Below, piece after piece: positions 23,679-32,234 of a DNA stretch of 64,000 nucleotides; the stretch's first letter is position 1; each line of letters starts with the position of its first letter. The stretch spans positions 930,001 to 994,000 of the forward strand of contig NZ_JBEFLP010000001.1 in NCBI RefSeq assembly GCF_040149665.1, read 5' to 3'. A program made the position numbers and the translations under genes. Under the pieces are notes generated by a model. It made no database searches. It worked only from the letters and a program-made list of their open reading frames with translations, and had not been told where the DNA came from. The DNA is from Sulfitobacter sp. HNIBRBA3233. Its GTDB lineage: Bacteria > Pseudomonadota > Alphaproteobacteria > Rhodobacterales > Rhodobacteraceae.

Positions 23679-25322
23679 TTACTTGGTGTTGGCCCGCTCG
23701 CTATGCAAACCTTTCAGGATGCAGAAGCACATCGCCAGCAGCACCACGGTAAACAACAGCCCGGTCGAGATCACCATCGACTGGAGCGATGCAAGCCCGC
23801 CGCCGATCAGCAGCGCAACAGCAACCGCGCCCTCGAAGATGCACCAGAACACCCGCTGGGGCATCGGCGCATCTACCTTGCCGCCCGCTGTGATCGTATC
23901 GATCACAAGGCTGCCGCTGTCGGAGGAGGTCACGAAGAACACGATGACCAGCACGATCCCGATGAAGGATGTGATCTGCACCAGCGGCAGGCCATCCAGC
24001 ATCTTGAACAGCTGCAGCGGCAGATCCGCGTCCTGAGCGGCGGTATAGCCGTCATTCAGCACCTGGTGGATCGCGGTGCCGCCGAAGATCGACATCCACA
24101 TGACGCAGACAAAGCTTGGGATCAGCAGCACGCAGACCACGAATTCACGCACCGTGCGGCCACGGCTCACGCGGGCGATGAACATCCCCACGAAAGGCGA
24201 CCAGCTGATCCACCATGCCCAGTAGAACGCCGTCCAGCCCTGGCTGTAGTTCACGTCCGCGCGTCCGAACGGATTGGACAAGGCGGGCAGATACTGCACA
24301 TAGGCAACAAGGCTGTCCCAGAAGAACGACAGCAGGAACGCGGTCGGACCGACCAGCAGCACGAAGAGCGCCAGAAGCCCCGCGAGACCCATGTTGATCT
24401 CGGACAGAATCTTCACCCCGCCATCCAGACCGCGCATCACCGACACCAGCGCCACCGCTGTAATGACGGTGATCAGGATCACCTCGGTGGTCTTGCCAAG
24501 CGGCACGCCGAAGAGCTCGTTCAGGCCCGCGTTCGCCTGCGTGGCCCCGAAACCCAGCGATGTCGCCAGACCGAAGAGCGTTGCGAAAACCGCGATGATG
24601 TCGATGATGTGGCCCGGCCAGCCCCAGACGCGTTCGCCCAGCAGGGGGTAGAATGCCGACCGGATCGTCAGCGGAAGGCCCTTGTTGTAGGAAAACAGCG
24701 CCAGCGCCAGCGCGACGGTCGCGTAGACCGCCCAAGGATGCAGCGCCCAGTGAAAGATCGTCGCAGCCATGCCCAGACGCACCGATGCGGCCTCGTCTCC
24801 GGTGGCGGCGCCCAAGGGTGCCCAGTCTGTGCGCAGACCGTTTTCACCGACCGATGTCTCGCCCATCGAGGTCGAGAAATGCGTCATCGGTTCGGACACA
24901 CCGTAGAACATCAGCCCGATGCCCATGCCGGCGGCAAATAGCATCGCGAACCATCCCGGATACCCGTAGTCCGGCGTCGCATCGACGCCGCCCAACCGGA
25001 CGCTGCCGTAGGGTGTAACGATCAGGAGCAGCGCAAAGATCACCACGATGTCCGCAGCCCCGATCAGGAACCAGTCGAAATTCTTGGTGGTAAAGTCGAA
25101 CATGGCGGAGAACGCGCTCTCCGCCTGCGTCGGCAACGCCAGGGTGAAGAAAACGAAGGCGACGACCGCCAGCCCCGAAATCAGGAAAACCGGGTTGTGT
25201 ATGTCAAACCCGAAAGGACCGATATCGCCTTCGACGTTATCCTGTCCGATCTCGTAATCCGTGGAGATAAGATCCGAATCGCCGTCCGGCGTCGGAATTC
25301 CCTCCGGTGTGCTATCTGTCAT
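23679..25322 (-). CDS. BCCT family (betaine/carnitine/choline-type) transporter
   Basis: 547 residues, twelve membrane segments. FAAGMGIGLMFYGVSEPMTHF is the conserved glycine stretch of the family with the helix-3 substrate site, and FYWAWWISWSPFVGMFIARVSRGRT is the signature of helix 8. The acidic N-terminal tail (about 35 residues) is usual for sodium-coupled members. It imports trimethylammonium compounds or DMSP, as compatible solutes or as carbon source. It is followed upstream by acuI on the same strand (200 bp apart), the last enzyme of acrylate removal in DMSP cleavage, so DMSP is a candidate substrate; glycine betaine remains equally likely. Confidence 0.92.
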   Translation of the reverse strand: MTDSTPEGIPTPDGDSDLISTDYEIGQDNVEGDIGPFGFDIHNPVFLISGLAVVAFVFFTLALPTQAESAFSAMFDFTTKNFDWFLIGAADIVVIFALLLIVTPYGSVRLGGVDATPDYGYPGWFAMLFAAGMGIGLMFYGVSEPMTHFSTSMGETSVGENGLRTDWAPLGAATGDEAASVRLGMAATIFHWALHPWAVYATVALALALFSYNKGLPLTIRSAFYPLLGERVWGWPGHIIDIIAVFATLFGLATSLGFGATQANAGLNELFGVPLGKTTEVILITVITAVALVSVMRGLDGGVKILSEINMGLAGLLALFVLLVGPTAFLLSFFWDSLVAYVQYLPALSNPFGRADVNYSQGWTAFYWAWWISWSPFVGMFIARVSRGRTVREFVVCVLLIPSFVCVMWMSIFGGTAIHQVLNDGYTAAQDADLPLQLFKMLDGLPLVQITSFIGIVLVIVFFVTSSDSGSLVIDTITAGGKVDAPMPQRVFWCIFEGAVAVALLIGGGLASLQSMVISTGLLFTVVLLAMCFCILKGLHSERANTK

Positions 25323-25524
25323 GACTAGATGCCCCCTCTGGTATTAAAATCAATCCGCAATGCAATGCGTGATTGTGGTCAAAGCTATTGCATAGGGCGC
25401 GGAAAGACACCCCCATGCGGGGACAGTTTCGACCCAAAAGTCGGGAAAACCGACGAAAACGACCGGTATACGCCTGTATCCCGGTCGCCTGGCGCCGCAG
25501 CGCCCGATCCGCGTGGACCGATGA

Positions 25525-26511
25525 TCAGCTGTTTACGTCGACCACCACACGGCCTTTTACCTGACCGCCAAGGATGTCTGCGCCCAGCTTCGGCAAATCC
25601 GAAAGGGTGGCCGGAACGATCATATCCTCAAGCTTGTCCATCGGCAGATCCGTCGAGATCCGCTGCCACGCGCGCAGGCGGTTCTCGTAGGGTTGCATCA
25701 CGCTGTCGATGCCCAGCAGGTTCACACCGCGCAGCAGGAACGGGATCACGGTGCCGGGAAAGGACGCACCGCCGGCCAGACCGACCGCCGCGACAGAGGC
25801 GCCGTATTCCATCTGCCCCAGCACGCGTGCCAGCATTTCGCCGCCCACGGCGTCGACACATCCGCCCCATGTCTCGCCTTCCAGCGGACGCTTGATCGCC
25901 TCGTTGATATCTTCACGAGCGACGATCTGATCGGCGCCGAGCGATTTCAGGTAGTCCGAGGTTTCCGGACGCCCCGTCACCGCAGCGACTTTGTGGCCGA
26001 GGTTTGCCAGAATGGCCACGGCGACGGAGCCCACGCCACCGGCGGCACCGGTGACCAGCACCGGACCTTTCTTGATCCCGTGATCCTCGAGCGCCATCAC
26101 AGCCAGCATCGAGGTGAAACCCGCCGTCCCGACGGCCATGGCACGCCGCGTATCCAGCCCCTCCGGCAGCGGCACCAGCCAGTCGGCCTTGACCCGCGCC
26201 TTTTGCGTGTAGCCGCCCCAATGCGCCTCGCCCACGCGCCAGCCGGTCAGCACGACCTTGTCACCCGGCTTGTACCGGTCGTCGGCGGAGGCCTCGACCG
26301 TGCCTGCAAAATCGATGCCGGGGACATGGGGGTACTTGCGCACCAGCCCGCCGCCCTTCGGGCTCATGCACAGGCCGTCCTTGTAGTTGACGGTCGAATA
26401 TTCGACCGCAACCGTCACGTCCCCTTCGGGCAGATCGTCAAGCTCAAGCTGCTGGACCGCCGCTGTTGCCTTGCCGTCTTCGTCCTGCGTCATCACGAGT
26501 GCGTTGAACAT
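25525..26511 (-). CDS. acuI: Acryloyl-CoA reductase AcuI (MDR family)
   Basis: 328 residues of the medium-chain dehydrogenase/reductase superfamily, YhdH/AcuI branch. GroES-like N-terminal domain (YSTVNYKDGLCMSPKGG, HVPGIDFAGTV), then a Rossmann domain with VLVTGAAGGVGSVAVAILAN (NADPH motif AAxGGVGxxA), VTGRPETSDYLKSLGA and LLGIDSVMQPYENRLRAW. It lacks the zinc-binding cysteines of alcohol dehydrogenases, as expected for this branch. It reduces acryloyl-CoA to propionyl-CoA with NADPH, protecting the cell from acrylate toxicity in DMSP catabolism and serving 3-hydroxypropionate use. Monocistronic by spacing. Confidence 0.93.
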   Translation of the reverse strand: MFNALVMTQDEDGKATAAVQQLELDDLPEGDVTVAVEYSTVNYKDGLCMSPKGGGLVRKYPHVPGIDFAGTVEASADDRYKPGDKVVLTGWRVGEAHWGGYTQKARVKADWLVPLPEGLDTRRAMAVGTAGFTSMLAVMALEDHGIKKGPVLVTGAAGGVGSVAVAILANLGHKVAAVTGRPETSDYLKSLGADQIVAREDINEAIKRPLEGETWGGCVDAVGGEMLARVLGQMEYGASVAAVGLAGGASFPGTVIPFLLRGVNLLGIDSVMQPYENRLRAWQRISTDLPMDKLEDMIVPATLSDLPKLGADILGGQVKGRVVVDVNS

Positions 26512-26689
26512 TTTCCGTCTCCTTTGATTTTCCTTCGGCCTTGTCGTCTGGCCCTTGATGGTCCGGGGGCCGGGGCGTGGCCCCGGTCCGGTTCTGCGGG
26601 CGCTATCCTACGCCCGGATTGTCCGCTCCGCTATCGCAGCCTGCAGCGGGTCGACGCTTCGACCCCGTCTCTTCCGTATTTCAGGCGGA

Positions 26690-27199
26690 TCACGCATCCT
26701 CCGGCATGAAGATCAGATCGCTCACCGGCGGGGTCTCTCCCGCCTCGCTTAGCATCTGGTGGACCTGGCCGCGATGGTGGGTCTGGTGGTTGAACATATG
26801 CGCGATGCACATCGCCGTCGGCTGGCTGACTGTCCGGCCAAGGGTCGCGGAATGAAAGCTGAGCGTTCCGTGCAGATCGACGTTCGACAGGGTCTGCGCC
26901 CAGATCCTGATTCGCCCGTCGAGCCGGAAACGCGCGCCGTCCCAGTCGGACGGCGTGACCTTGAACGCGGTATTCTCGGCCGCCGGAACATCCGGTGCAG
27001 GCACGTCGCTGCACCAGCGGCTCATCCAGAGGGTATCGGCCCACAGGATGTGGTTGAGCGTGGCAAAGATCGACCCGAAGAACGCGCCACGATCCTGCCG
27101 CAGCGCCTTGTCGTCCATCCGCTTGATGGTGTGACGCAACTGGCTGTTCTGCCAGCCGTTGTAGCGCGCCATCGTCAGAACATAGCCCTTGTCGATCAA
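26690..27199 (-). CDS. DinB family protein
   Basis: 169 residues from a TTG at 27199 that overlaps the DUF1326 stop (TTGA) and has GGAAAGG 9 bp upstream; an ATG at 27172 is the alternative. Four-helix DinB/YfiT-like fold with the metal ligands visible: a first His in ATLNHILWADTLWM and a C-terminal HMFNHQTHHRGQVH (HxxxHxxxHRGQ). Family members bind a divalent metal and include thiol-dependent transferases; the physiological substrate of this one is unknown. Coupled to DUF1326 and DUF2182 upstream, in one unit of three overlapping or near-touching genes. Confidence 0.82.
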   Translation of the reverse strand: MIDKGYVLTMARYNGWQNSQLRHTIKRMDDKALRQDRGAFFGSIFATLNHILWADTLWMSRWCSDVPAPDVPAAENTAFKVTPSDWDGARFRLDGRIRIWAQTLSNVDLHGTLSFHSATLGRTVSQPTAMCIAHMFNHQTHHRGQVHQMLSEAGETPPVSDLIFMPEDA

Positions 27200-27903
27200 G
27201 GCTTGGGGCCTTTCCAGTCGATCGGGCATATCTCGGCGGATTTGCCGCCGAAGTCCCAAACCCGACCGTAATCGCGCACTTTGGATTTCAGACCGCGCGC
27301 CGCGATGATATCCGGCCCCATCCAGTATTTCGAATTCGAGATCATGACCGGATGCTCGGGATCCTTGCCGGCAATTGTCTCGATCTCGCCTGAGATCTTG
27401 CGCCCGATCTGGATCGCGCGGCGGTTTCCATCGCGTATGATCTGCACCGGCGCACGTTCGGCCCCGATGATCTCGGACACCAGCATGGTGAACAGGCCCG
27501 TCGTGCCGCCAGCCGCGCCCGAGAATATCTGCAAGATCCCGTTGTAGGCCTTGCCGCTGGCCCGTTCGTCCACGTAGGCGGCAACCTTCCAGTTGCCTTC
27601 GCCCATGCGCCCCGGAATATCGACCAAAAGCCCCACGTTGAGCCCGCCGAGGTCTTCGCCCTCGTAGTGGCCTTCGTCGATGGCGATCGCCATCCACGCA
27701 TGACAGTGCCCTTCGGTCGGGGGGTGCGCGCCCAGGCTGACAACGCAGGGGCAGAAAACCTCGCACGAACAATTCAGGAAAAGCTCCCCCTTGATCGCCC
27801 AGTCCGTCGGGGTCGCCTCGCGCCGTTTCGGATTGGGCATGCGGCTGTCGATCCTCTGGCTGATCGGCAGCCTGTCGGCATCGCTGCGTTTATTGGTCGC
27901 CAT
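27196..27903 (-). CDS. DUF1326 domain protein
   Basis: 235 residues. The DUF1326 core begins with WAIKGELFLNCSCEVFCPCV (about residues 34-53), a CxCxxxCPC cluster that looks like a metal or thiol site, and ends near ISNSKYWMG...YGRVWDFGGKSAEICP. The first 30 residues are basic and not part of the core. A GGAGG site precedes the ATG by 8 bp. DUF1326 genes are very often followed or preceded by DUF2182 genes, as here (3 bp apart); the pair probably forms a functional unit, perhaps in metal or redox handling, but this is inference. Confidence 0.85.
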   Translation of the reverse strand: MATNKRSDADRLPISQRIDSRMPNPKRREATPTDWAIKGELFLNCSCEVFCPCVVSLGAHPPTEGHCHAWMAIAIDEGHYEGEDLGGLNVGLLVDIPGRMGEGNWKVAAYVDERASGKAYNGILQIFSGAAGGTTGLFTMLVSEIIGAERAPVQIIRDGNRRAIQIGRKISGEIETIAGKDPEHPVMISNSKYWMGPDIIAARGLKSKVRDYGRVWDFGGKSAEICPIDWKGPKP

Positions 27904-27906
27904 TGG

Positions 27907-28695
27907 TTATCCTCCCGAAATGATGGGCCAGCCTGCCACGACGCCTGCGCCGAGGATCAGGGCGAAACCCATTGGTCTTGTTACAACGTGTCCGATTTGC
28001 GGCAGCTTTTCCAGCACCATAAAGAGCGTCGCCAGCCCCATCCACGCAAGGTTCATCACACCGCCCGCAAATCCCAGCGCCATGAAGCCCCAGCAGCAGC
28101 CCACGCAAAAGCCCCCCAGCCCCGAGCCCATGCGCAGCCCGCCCGCAAAACCGGTGCGCCAGTGGCCCAGAAAATACATCGCGGGCGCGTGGCACACGCC
28201 GTGGCAGACCTCCTTGGCGCGGGTGAACTGGAACAGGCCGACCGCCAGCAGCAGCGCGACCGCAAACCAGCGGGACGTCGCGATGCCCAGCATGTCGATC
28301 ATCCCACCGAAGAGCAGCGCCAGTTGGAGCCCCGCCAGCCCCAGCGCCGCCACGAGCCATACGCCGAAGTATCCCGCGACCACGCCGGCCCATCCCGCGC
28401 GGGTGCCATTGGCGCTGACCATCAGGTCCTCGTAGGCGCGCAGGGTCGGCACCAGCGTCGGCAGCATCATCGCCGCCATCATCAGCGCCCACATCGACGC
28501 CAGCGGCCAGAATTCGGCCATCGGCATCTGCATGTCCATGCGCGGGTCCATCCGGCGCATGGCTTCGGCAATCCCGCCGGGCCGGCCCAGCAAATCCAGC
28601 CCCATATCAAGGCTCGCAACGGCCAGCATCCACCACGCGGCAAGGATCAGCCCGAAAAAGCCAAGCCAGAGCGTGGATCGCAGCAGATGGGGCAT
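27907..28695 (-). CDS. DUF2182 metal-binding membrane protein
   Basis: 262 residues, six or seven membrane segments. The loop between segments 1 and 2 is very rich in Met and Asp (MRRMDPRMDMQMPMAEF, about residues 47-63), followed by ALMMAAMMLPTLVPT. The second conserved block is EVCHGVCHAPAMYFLGHWRTG, with GGFCVGCCWGFMALGF after it. The Cys/His/Met pattern suggests binding of copper or a similar metal in the membrane. Start at the ATG 28695, with GAGG 9 bp upstream. First gene of the DUF2182-DUF1326-DinB unit. Confidence 0.85.
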   Translation of the reverse strand: MPHLLRSTLWLGFFGLILAAWWMLAVASLDMGLDLLGRPGGIAEAMRRMDPRMDMQMPMAEFWPLASMWALMMAAMMLPTLVPTLRAYEDLMVSANGTRAGWAGVVAGYFGVWLVAALGLAGLQLALLFGGMIDMLGIATSRWFAVALLLAVGLFQFTRAKEVCHGVCHAPAMYFLGHWRTGFAGGLRMGSGLGGFCVGCCWGFMALGFAGGVMNLAWMGLATLFMVLEKLPQIGHVVTRPMGFALILGAGVVAGWPIISGG

Positions 28696-28921
28696 CAAGG
28701 ACCGACCTCGTGGATGTTTCGAAGCGCTGAATTTCCGGCAGAAAAACCGGAATCACCCCAAGGGTAAATGCCAAACCCCCGAAAAGACGAAAAAACGCGA
28801 TACGGCGCGGCACAGCCGTTGGCTGCCGGTGCCGCCTGCCCTGTGCGCTGCACCAATGCTGAACCAATTCGGTGTCACATGCGTTGAAGGGCAGACCACC
28901 CGCCGCCCGAAAGGACACACC

Positions 28922-29275
28922 ATGGACCTGATTTCCGTCATCAACGTGCTGCTTGCCCTGTTTACCATCGGCTTTGGCGCCGTCGGCTGGCTGGCCCCGA
29001 AATACACTATGGACACGGTCGATCTGAAAGATACGGGGTCCTCGATGGGCACATCGGAAGTGCGTGCAGCCTCGGGCGCGCTATTCGTGATGGCGGGCAT
29101 CGGCGCGCTGATCCTCGGCACGCCGGGCGCATATGCGATGATCGGCTTCATCTGGGCCGGTGGCGGTCTGGGCCGCATCACATCGCTGATCCTTGACGGG
29201 CAGACCCGCCGCAAGTGGATTTTCTTTGCCAGCGAGGTGGCGGTGGCGGTGATCGCGCTCGGCGTGAACCTGTAG
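28922..29275 (+). CDS. DUF4345-like small membrane protein
   Basis: 117 residues with four predicted membrane segments. The segment APKYTMDTVDLKDTGSSMGTSEVRAASGAL and the GLGRITSLILDGQTRR motif resemble DUF4345-type proteins (a periplasmic loop with conserved Glu-Arg after helix 1). Start at the ATG with GAAAGGACACACC upstream. A long in-frame extension upstream lacks a ribosome site. Function unknown. It stands just before ssrA on the same strand. Confidence 0.75.
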   Translation: MDLISVINVLLALFTIGFGAVGWLAPKYTMDTVDLKDTGSSMGTSEVRAASGALFVMAGIGALILGTPGAYAMIGFIWAGGGLGRITSLILDGQTRRKWIFFASEVAVAVIALGVNL

Positions 29276-29286
29276 CCCCTTGAAGA

Positions 29287-29640
29287 ACGGCCGCAATTGA
29301 CCTATCTCAGAGGTGTCCTTCGGGACTATGGACATAAACGCGCTCGTAATAAGCGGATCGGACCCGGGGGCGGTACCCGGCGGCTCCACCAAACATCCTT
29401 CATTTGGGGATCATGGGGCCGAAATAGGATCGACGAACGTCTAAAGGGGTTATGCTTTGTCTCGGCTGACTGCCACCGTTATCGGCGTAAAACGTACAAT
29501 TGCAAATGACAATCGTGCACCAGTAGCGATGGCCGCGTAAGCGGTCGGAGCGACTGAAACTTAAGTCCTAGTGCTTTGCAGCGCTAGGCGGGGTTCGCAG
29601 GCACCTGGCAACAGAAGCCTGCATTTACACCTTCCCCGTT
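29287..29640 (+). ncRNA. ssrA: tmRNA (permuted two-piece, alphaproteobacterial form)
   Basis: Circularly permuted gene. The acceptor piece comes first: a T arm CCGGG-GGCGGTA-CCCGG followed by CGGCTCCACCA ending near 29393. About 20 nt later the coding piece starts at 29413 with GGGGCCGAAATAGGATCGAC, whose GGGGCCG pairs with CGGCTCC. The tag reads GCAAATGACAATCGTGCACC and on to GCGTAA, giving ANDNRAPVAMAA, ending at a TAA near 29540. The pseudoknot region CCTGGCAACAGAAGCCTGC follows. Outer ends are approximate. It rescues stalled ribosomes together with SmpB. Confidence 0.93.
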
Positions 29641-29840
29641 TTCCCGACCCGCGCGCCAGCGGGCGCAGACCCACCTGACGGGGCGGATCACATCATTTTG
29701 CCGCTGAAATGACTGTTTTATTTGCCATTTATCGCGTTCTGCACCGCGCGACGGGGGCTGTACCGCGACTTGTCTTCTGGCCCCTTTCGCTTGGATTAGA
29801 AATCGCTATGGTGGCTATAACGATCATACGGGGATGAGCG
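29641..29840. other. Gap between ssrA and sspB
   Basis: About 200 bp without a gene. GC-rich near 29650-29690, then an AT-richer part before the sspB start that may hold its promoter; no strong match was found. Confidence 0.4.
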
Positions 29841-30323
29841 ATGAGCCGCAGTATCGATTACGGAAACCTGATGCATGACGCCATGCGCGGCCTGATCCGC
29901 AAGGTACTTCTGGACGTTGCGGAAAACGGGCTGCCCGGCGCACATCACTTCTTCATAACCTTCGACACCAGCCATCCGGATGCTGAACTGGCCGACTGGC
30001 TGTCAGACCGCTATCCCAGCGAGATGACAGTGGTCATGCAGCATTGGTACGACAATCTCGACGTGACCGAAGAAGGTTTCGGCATCACGCTCAATTTCGG
30101 CGATGCGCCCGAACCCCTCTATATCCCTTATGACGCGATCCGCACCTTCGTGGACCCTTCGGTCGAATTCGGCCTGCGGTTCGAACAGCAGGGCGAGGAT
30201 GACGAGGACGATACTCCGCCCGCGCCAAAGGACGGCAAGGCCAAGACCTCCACGTCGAAACCAGATACCGCGCCCGAGAAAAAAGCCGAAATCGTCTCGC
30301 TCGACAGTTTTCGCAAAACATAG
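29841..30323 (+). CDS. sspB: SspB-type ClpXP adaptor
   Basis: 160 residues of the alphaproteobacterial SspB family. Residues 1-105 form the substrate-binding domain (YGNLMHDAMRGLIRKVLLDV, GAHHFFITFDTSHPDAEL, FGITLNFGDAPEPLYIPYDAI). A Asp/Glu- and Lys-rich linker follows (about 112-148), then the short C-terminal ClpX-binding tail AEIVSLDSFRKT. It tethers ssrA-tagged proteins to ClpXP. The ATG is preceded by GGGGATGAGCG. It lies 200 bp downstream of ssrA, so substrate tag and adaptor genes are neighbours. Confidence 0.92.
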   Translation: MSRSIDYGNLMHDAMRGLIRKVLLDVAENGLPGAHHFFITFDTSHPDAELADWLSDRYPSEMTVVMQHWYDNLDVTEEGFGITLNFGDAPEPLYIPYDAIRTFVDPSVEFGLRFEQQGEDDEDDTPPAPKDGKAKTSTSKPDTAPEKKAEIVSLDSFRKT

Positions 30324-30390
30324 GTTTGCGCGGCGGCGGACAGGCCGCTAAACAGCCCCTGACCGGAACATACGATCAGGAGCGCCGCAC

Positions 30391-31782
30391 ATGGCCGATA
30401 CCCGCACCGAAACCGACAGCTTTGGCCCTCTCGAAGTGCCCGCAGACAAGTATTGGGGCGCGCAAACCCAGCGTTCGATCATGAACTTTCCCATCGGCTG
30501 GGAAAAACAGCCGGTGGCGATCGTGCGCGCGCTCGGCGTTATCAAGCAGGCCTGCGCCATGGCGAACAAACGCTCTGGAAAGCTGGACGAAAAACTGGCC
30601 GATGCCATCATCACGGCAGCCAGCGAAGTCGTATCCGGCAAGTTCGACGACAACTTTCCGCTGGTCGTGTGGCAAACCGGATCCGGCACGCAATCCAACA
30701 TGAATGCCAACGAGGTCATCGCCAACCGCGCGATCGAGATCCTCGGAGGGGAGCTGGGCACGAAAGATCCCGTTCACCCCAACGACCACTGCAACATGGG
30801 GCAGTCGTCGAACGACACCTTCCCGACCGCGATGCACATCGCGACCGCGATGACCGCGCGCGATGTCACCCTGCCCGGCCTCGAGAAACTGCATGCGGCG
30901 CTGGCCGAAAAAGTGCGCGAATTCGACGGCATCATCAAGATCGGCCGCACCCACACACAGGACGCGACACCGCTGACGCTGAGCCAGGAGTTCTCCGGCT
31001 ACACCCATCAGGTCGCCATGGGCATCCGCCGCGTAAAGGACGCACTGGGCCGCATTTACGAACTGGCACAGGGCGGCACCGCCGTGGGCACCGGCCTCAA
31101 CACGGCCAAGGGATGGGATGTCGAAGTCGCCGCGAACATGGCCGAAATCACCGATCTGCCCTTCGTCACGGCGCCCAACAAATTCGAGGCGCTGGCCGCC
31201 CATGACGCGATGGTCGAGATGTCCGGTGCGCTGAAAACCGTTGCCGCGTCGCTGTTCAAGATTGCCAACGACATCCGTTTCCTCGGCTCAGGCCCGCGCT
31301 GCGGTCTGGGCGAACTGATCTTGCCCGAAAACGAACCCGGATCGTCGATCATGCCCGGCAAGGTCAACCCGACGCAATGCGAGGCGCTGACGCAGGTTTG
31401 CGCGCATGTCATGGGCAATGACGCCGCCGTCGGTTTCGCCGGCAGCCAGGGCCATTTCGAGCTGAACGTCTACAAACCGATGATGGCCTATAACGTGCTG
31501 CAATCCATGCAGCTTCTGGGCGATGCCGCATCCGCATTCACCGACAACCTGATTGTGGGTCTGAAGGCGGACGCCGACCGCATCGAACGCCTGATGCGCG
31601 AATCCCTCATGCTGGTTACGGCGCTCGCGCCCGAAATCGGCTATGACAACGCCACCAAGGTCGCCAAGACCGCGCACAAGAACGGCACAACCCTGAAGGA
31701 AGAGGCGATTGCACTGGGGTTTGTTGATGCCGAGACATTCGACCGCGTCGTGCGTCCCGAGAACATGATCGGGCCCAAGTGA
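30391..31782 (+). CDS. fumC: Fumarate hydratase class II
   Basis: 463 residues. Converts fumarate to malate in the TCA cycle without an iron-sulfur cluster. [58 protein letters not shown] (catalytic His) and the superfamily signature [16 protein letters not shown] (about 317-332) are all intact. Usual length for FumC. AGGAGCGCC lies before the ATG. The stop overlaps the GTG of a small downstream ORF by 4 bp. Confidence 0.97.
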   Translation: MADTRTETDSFGPLEVPADKYWGAQTQRSIMNFPIGWEKQPVAIVRALGVIKQACAMANKRSGKLDEKLADAIITAASEVVSGKFDDNFPLVVWQTGSGTQSNMNANEVIANRAIEILGGELGTKDPVHPNDHCNMGQSSNDTFPTAMHIATAMTARDVTLPGLEKLHAALAEKVREFDGIIKIGRTHTQDATPLTLSQEFSGYTHQVAMGIRRVKDALGRIYELAQGGTAVGTGLNTAKGWDVEVAANMAEITDLPFVTAPNKFEALAAHDAMVEMSGALKTVAASLFKIANDIRFLGSGPRCGLGELILPENEPGSSIMPGKVNPTQCEALTQVCAHVMGNDAAVGFAGSQGHFELNVYKPMMAYNVLQSMQLLGDAASAFTDNLIVGLKADADRIERLMRESLMLVTALAPEIGYDNATKVAKTAHKNGTTLKEEAIALGFVDAETFDRVVRPENMIGPK

Positions 31783-31955
31783 GCACGCCGGTCAACCTCA
31801 ACAAGGTCCGCAAGGATCGGGCGCGTCAGCAACGGCGCGCCCGCGCGGACGAAAACGCAGTGAAATTCGGCCGCACCAAGGCCGAGCGCCAGCGCGAGGC
31901 GGCCGAGGCGGACCAGAACATACGCAAGATCGACCAGCACAAGCGCGAGCCATGA
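31779..31955 (+). CDS. DUF4169-like small basic protein
   Basis: 58 residues, starting with GTG inside the fumC stop (GTGA) and ending in the ATGA start of the next gene. [20 protein letters not shown] and [15 protein letters not shown] show the Arg/Lys/Ala-rich helical pattern of DUF4169. Probably a single charged helix; function unknown. Conserved position downstream of fumC in related genomes would support it. Confidence 0.75.
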   Translation: MSTPVNLNKVRKDRARQQRRARADENAVKFGRTKAERQREAAEADQNIRKIDQHKREP

Positions 31956-32185
31956 CGGCGCGGCCTGTCAAACATTCGGTCACGCTGCACGGACACCGCA
32001 CGTCCATATCACTGGAAGAACCGTTCTGGCGCGAATTGCGCCGGATCGCACGCGAACGGGATACACCGATCAACGCGCTGGTGGCCGAGATCGACGCCGC
32101 GCGCGGGATGCAAAGCGGTCTGGCTTCCGCGATCCGGATCTTCGTGCTCGAAAATCTCAAGCAACGCGCGGACCGCTCGGGCTGA
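31952..32185 (+). CDS. Ribbon-helix-helix domain protein
   Basis: 77 residues. RPVKHSVTLHGHRTSISLEEPFW forms the beta strand and start of helix A, followed by helices ELRRIARERDTPINALVAEID. It matches the RHH_4 type of arc-like proteins, which often bind DNA as dimers. Coupled by ATGA to the DUF4169 gene and so to fumC. It may regulate nearby genes; target unknown. Confidence 0.82.
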   Translation: MTARPVKHSVTLHGHRTSISLEEPFWRELRRIARERDTPINALVAEIDAARGMQSGLASAIRIFVLENLKQRADRSG

Positions 32186-32234
32186 AGACCGCCACCCGGT
32201 CAGGGCGGCGGATTTCACGTTCCGAAAGGATCTC

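Noticed and set aside
29297-29330. TTGACC upstream of ssrA as a -35 box
   Set aside because: No -10 at 16-18 bp; the closest candidate, GACTAT, is 21 bp away.
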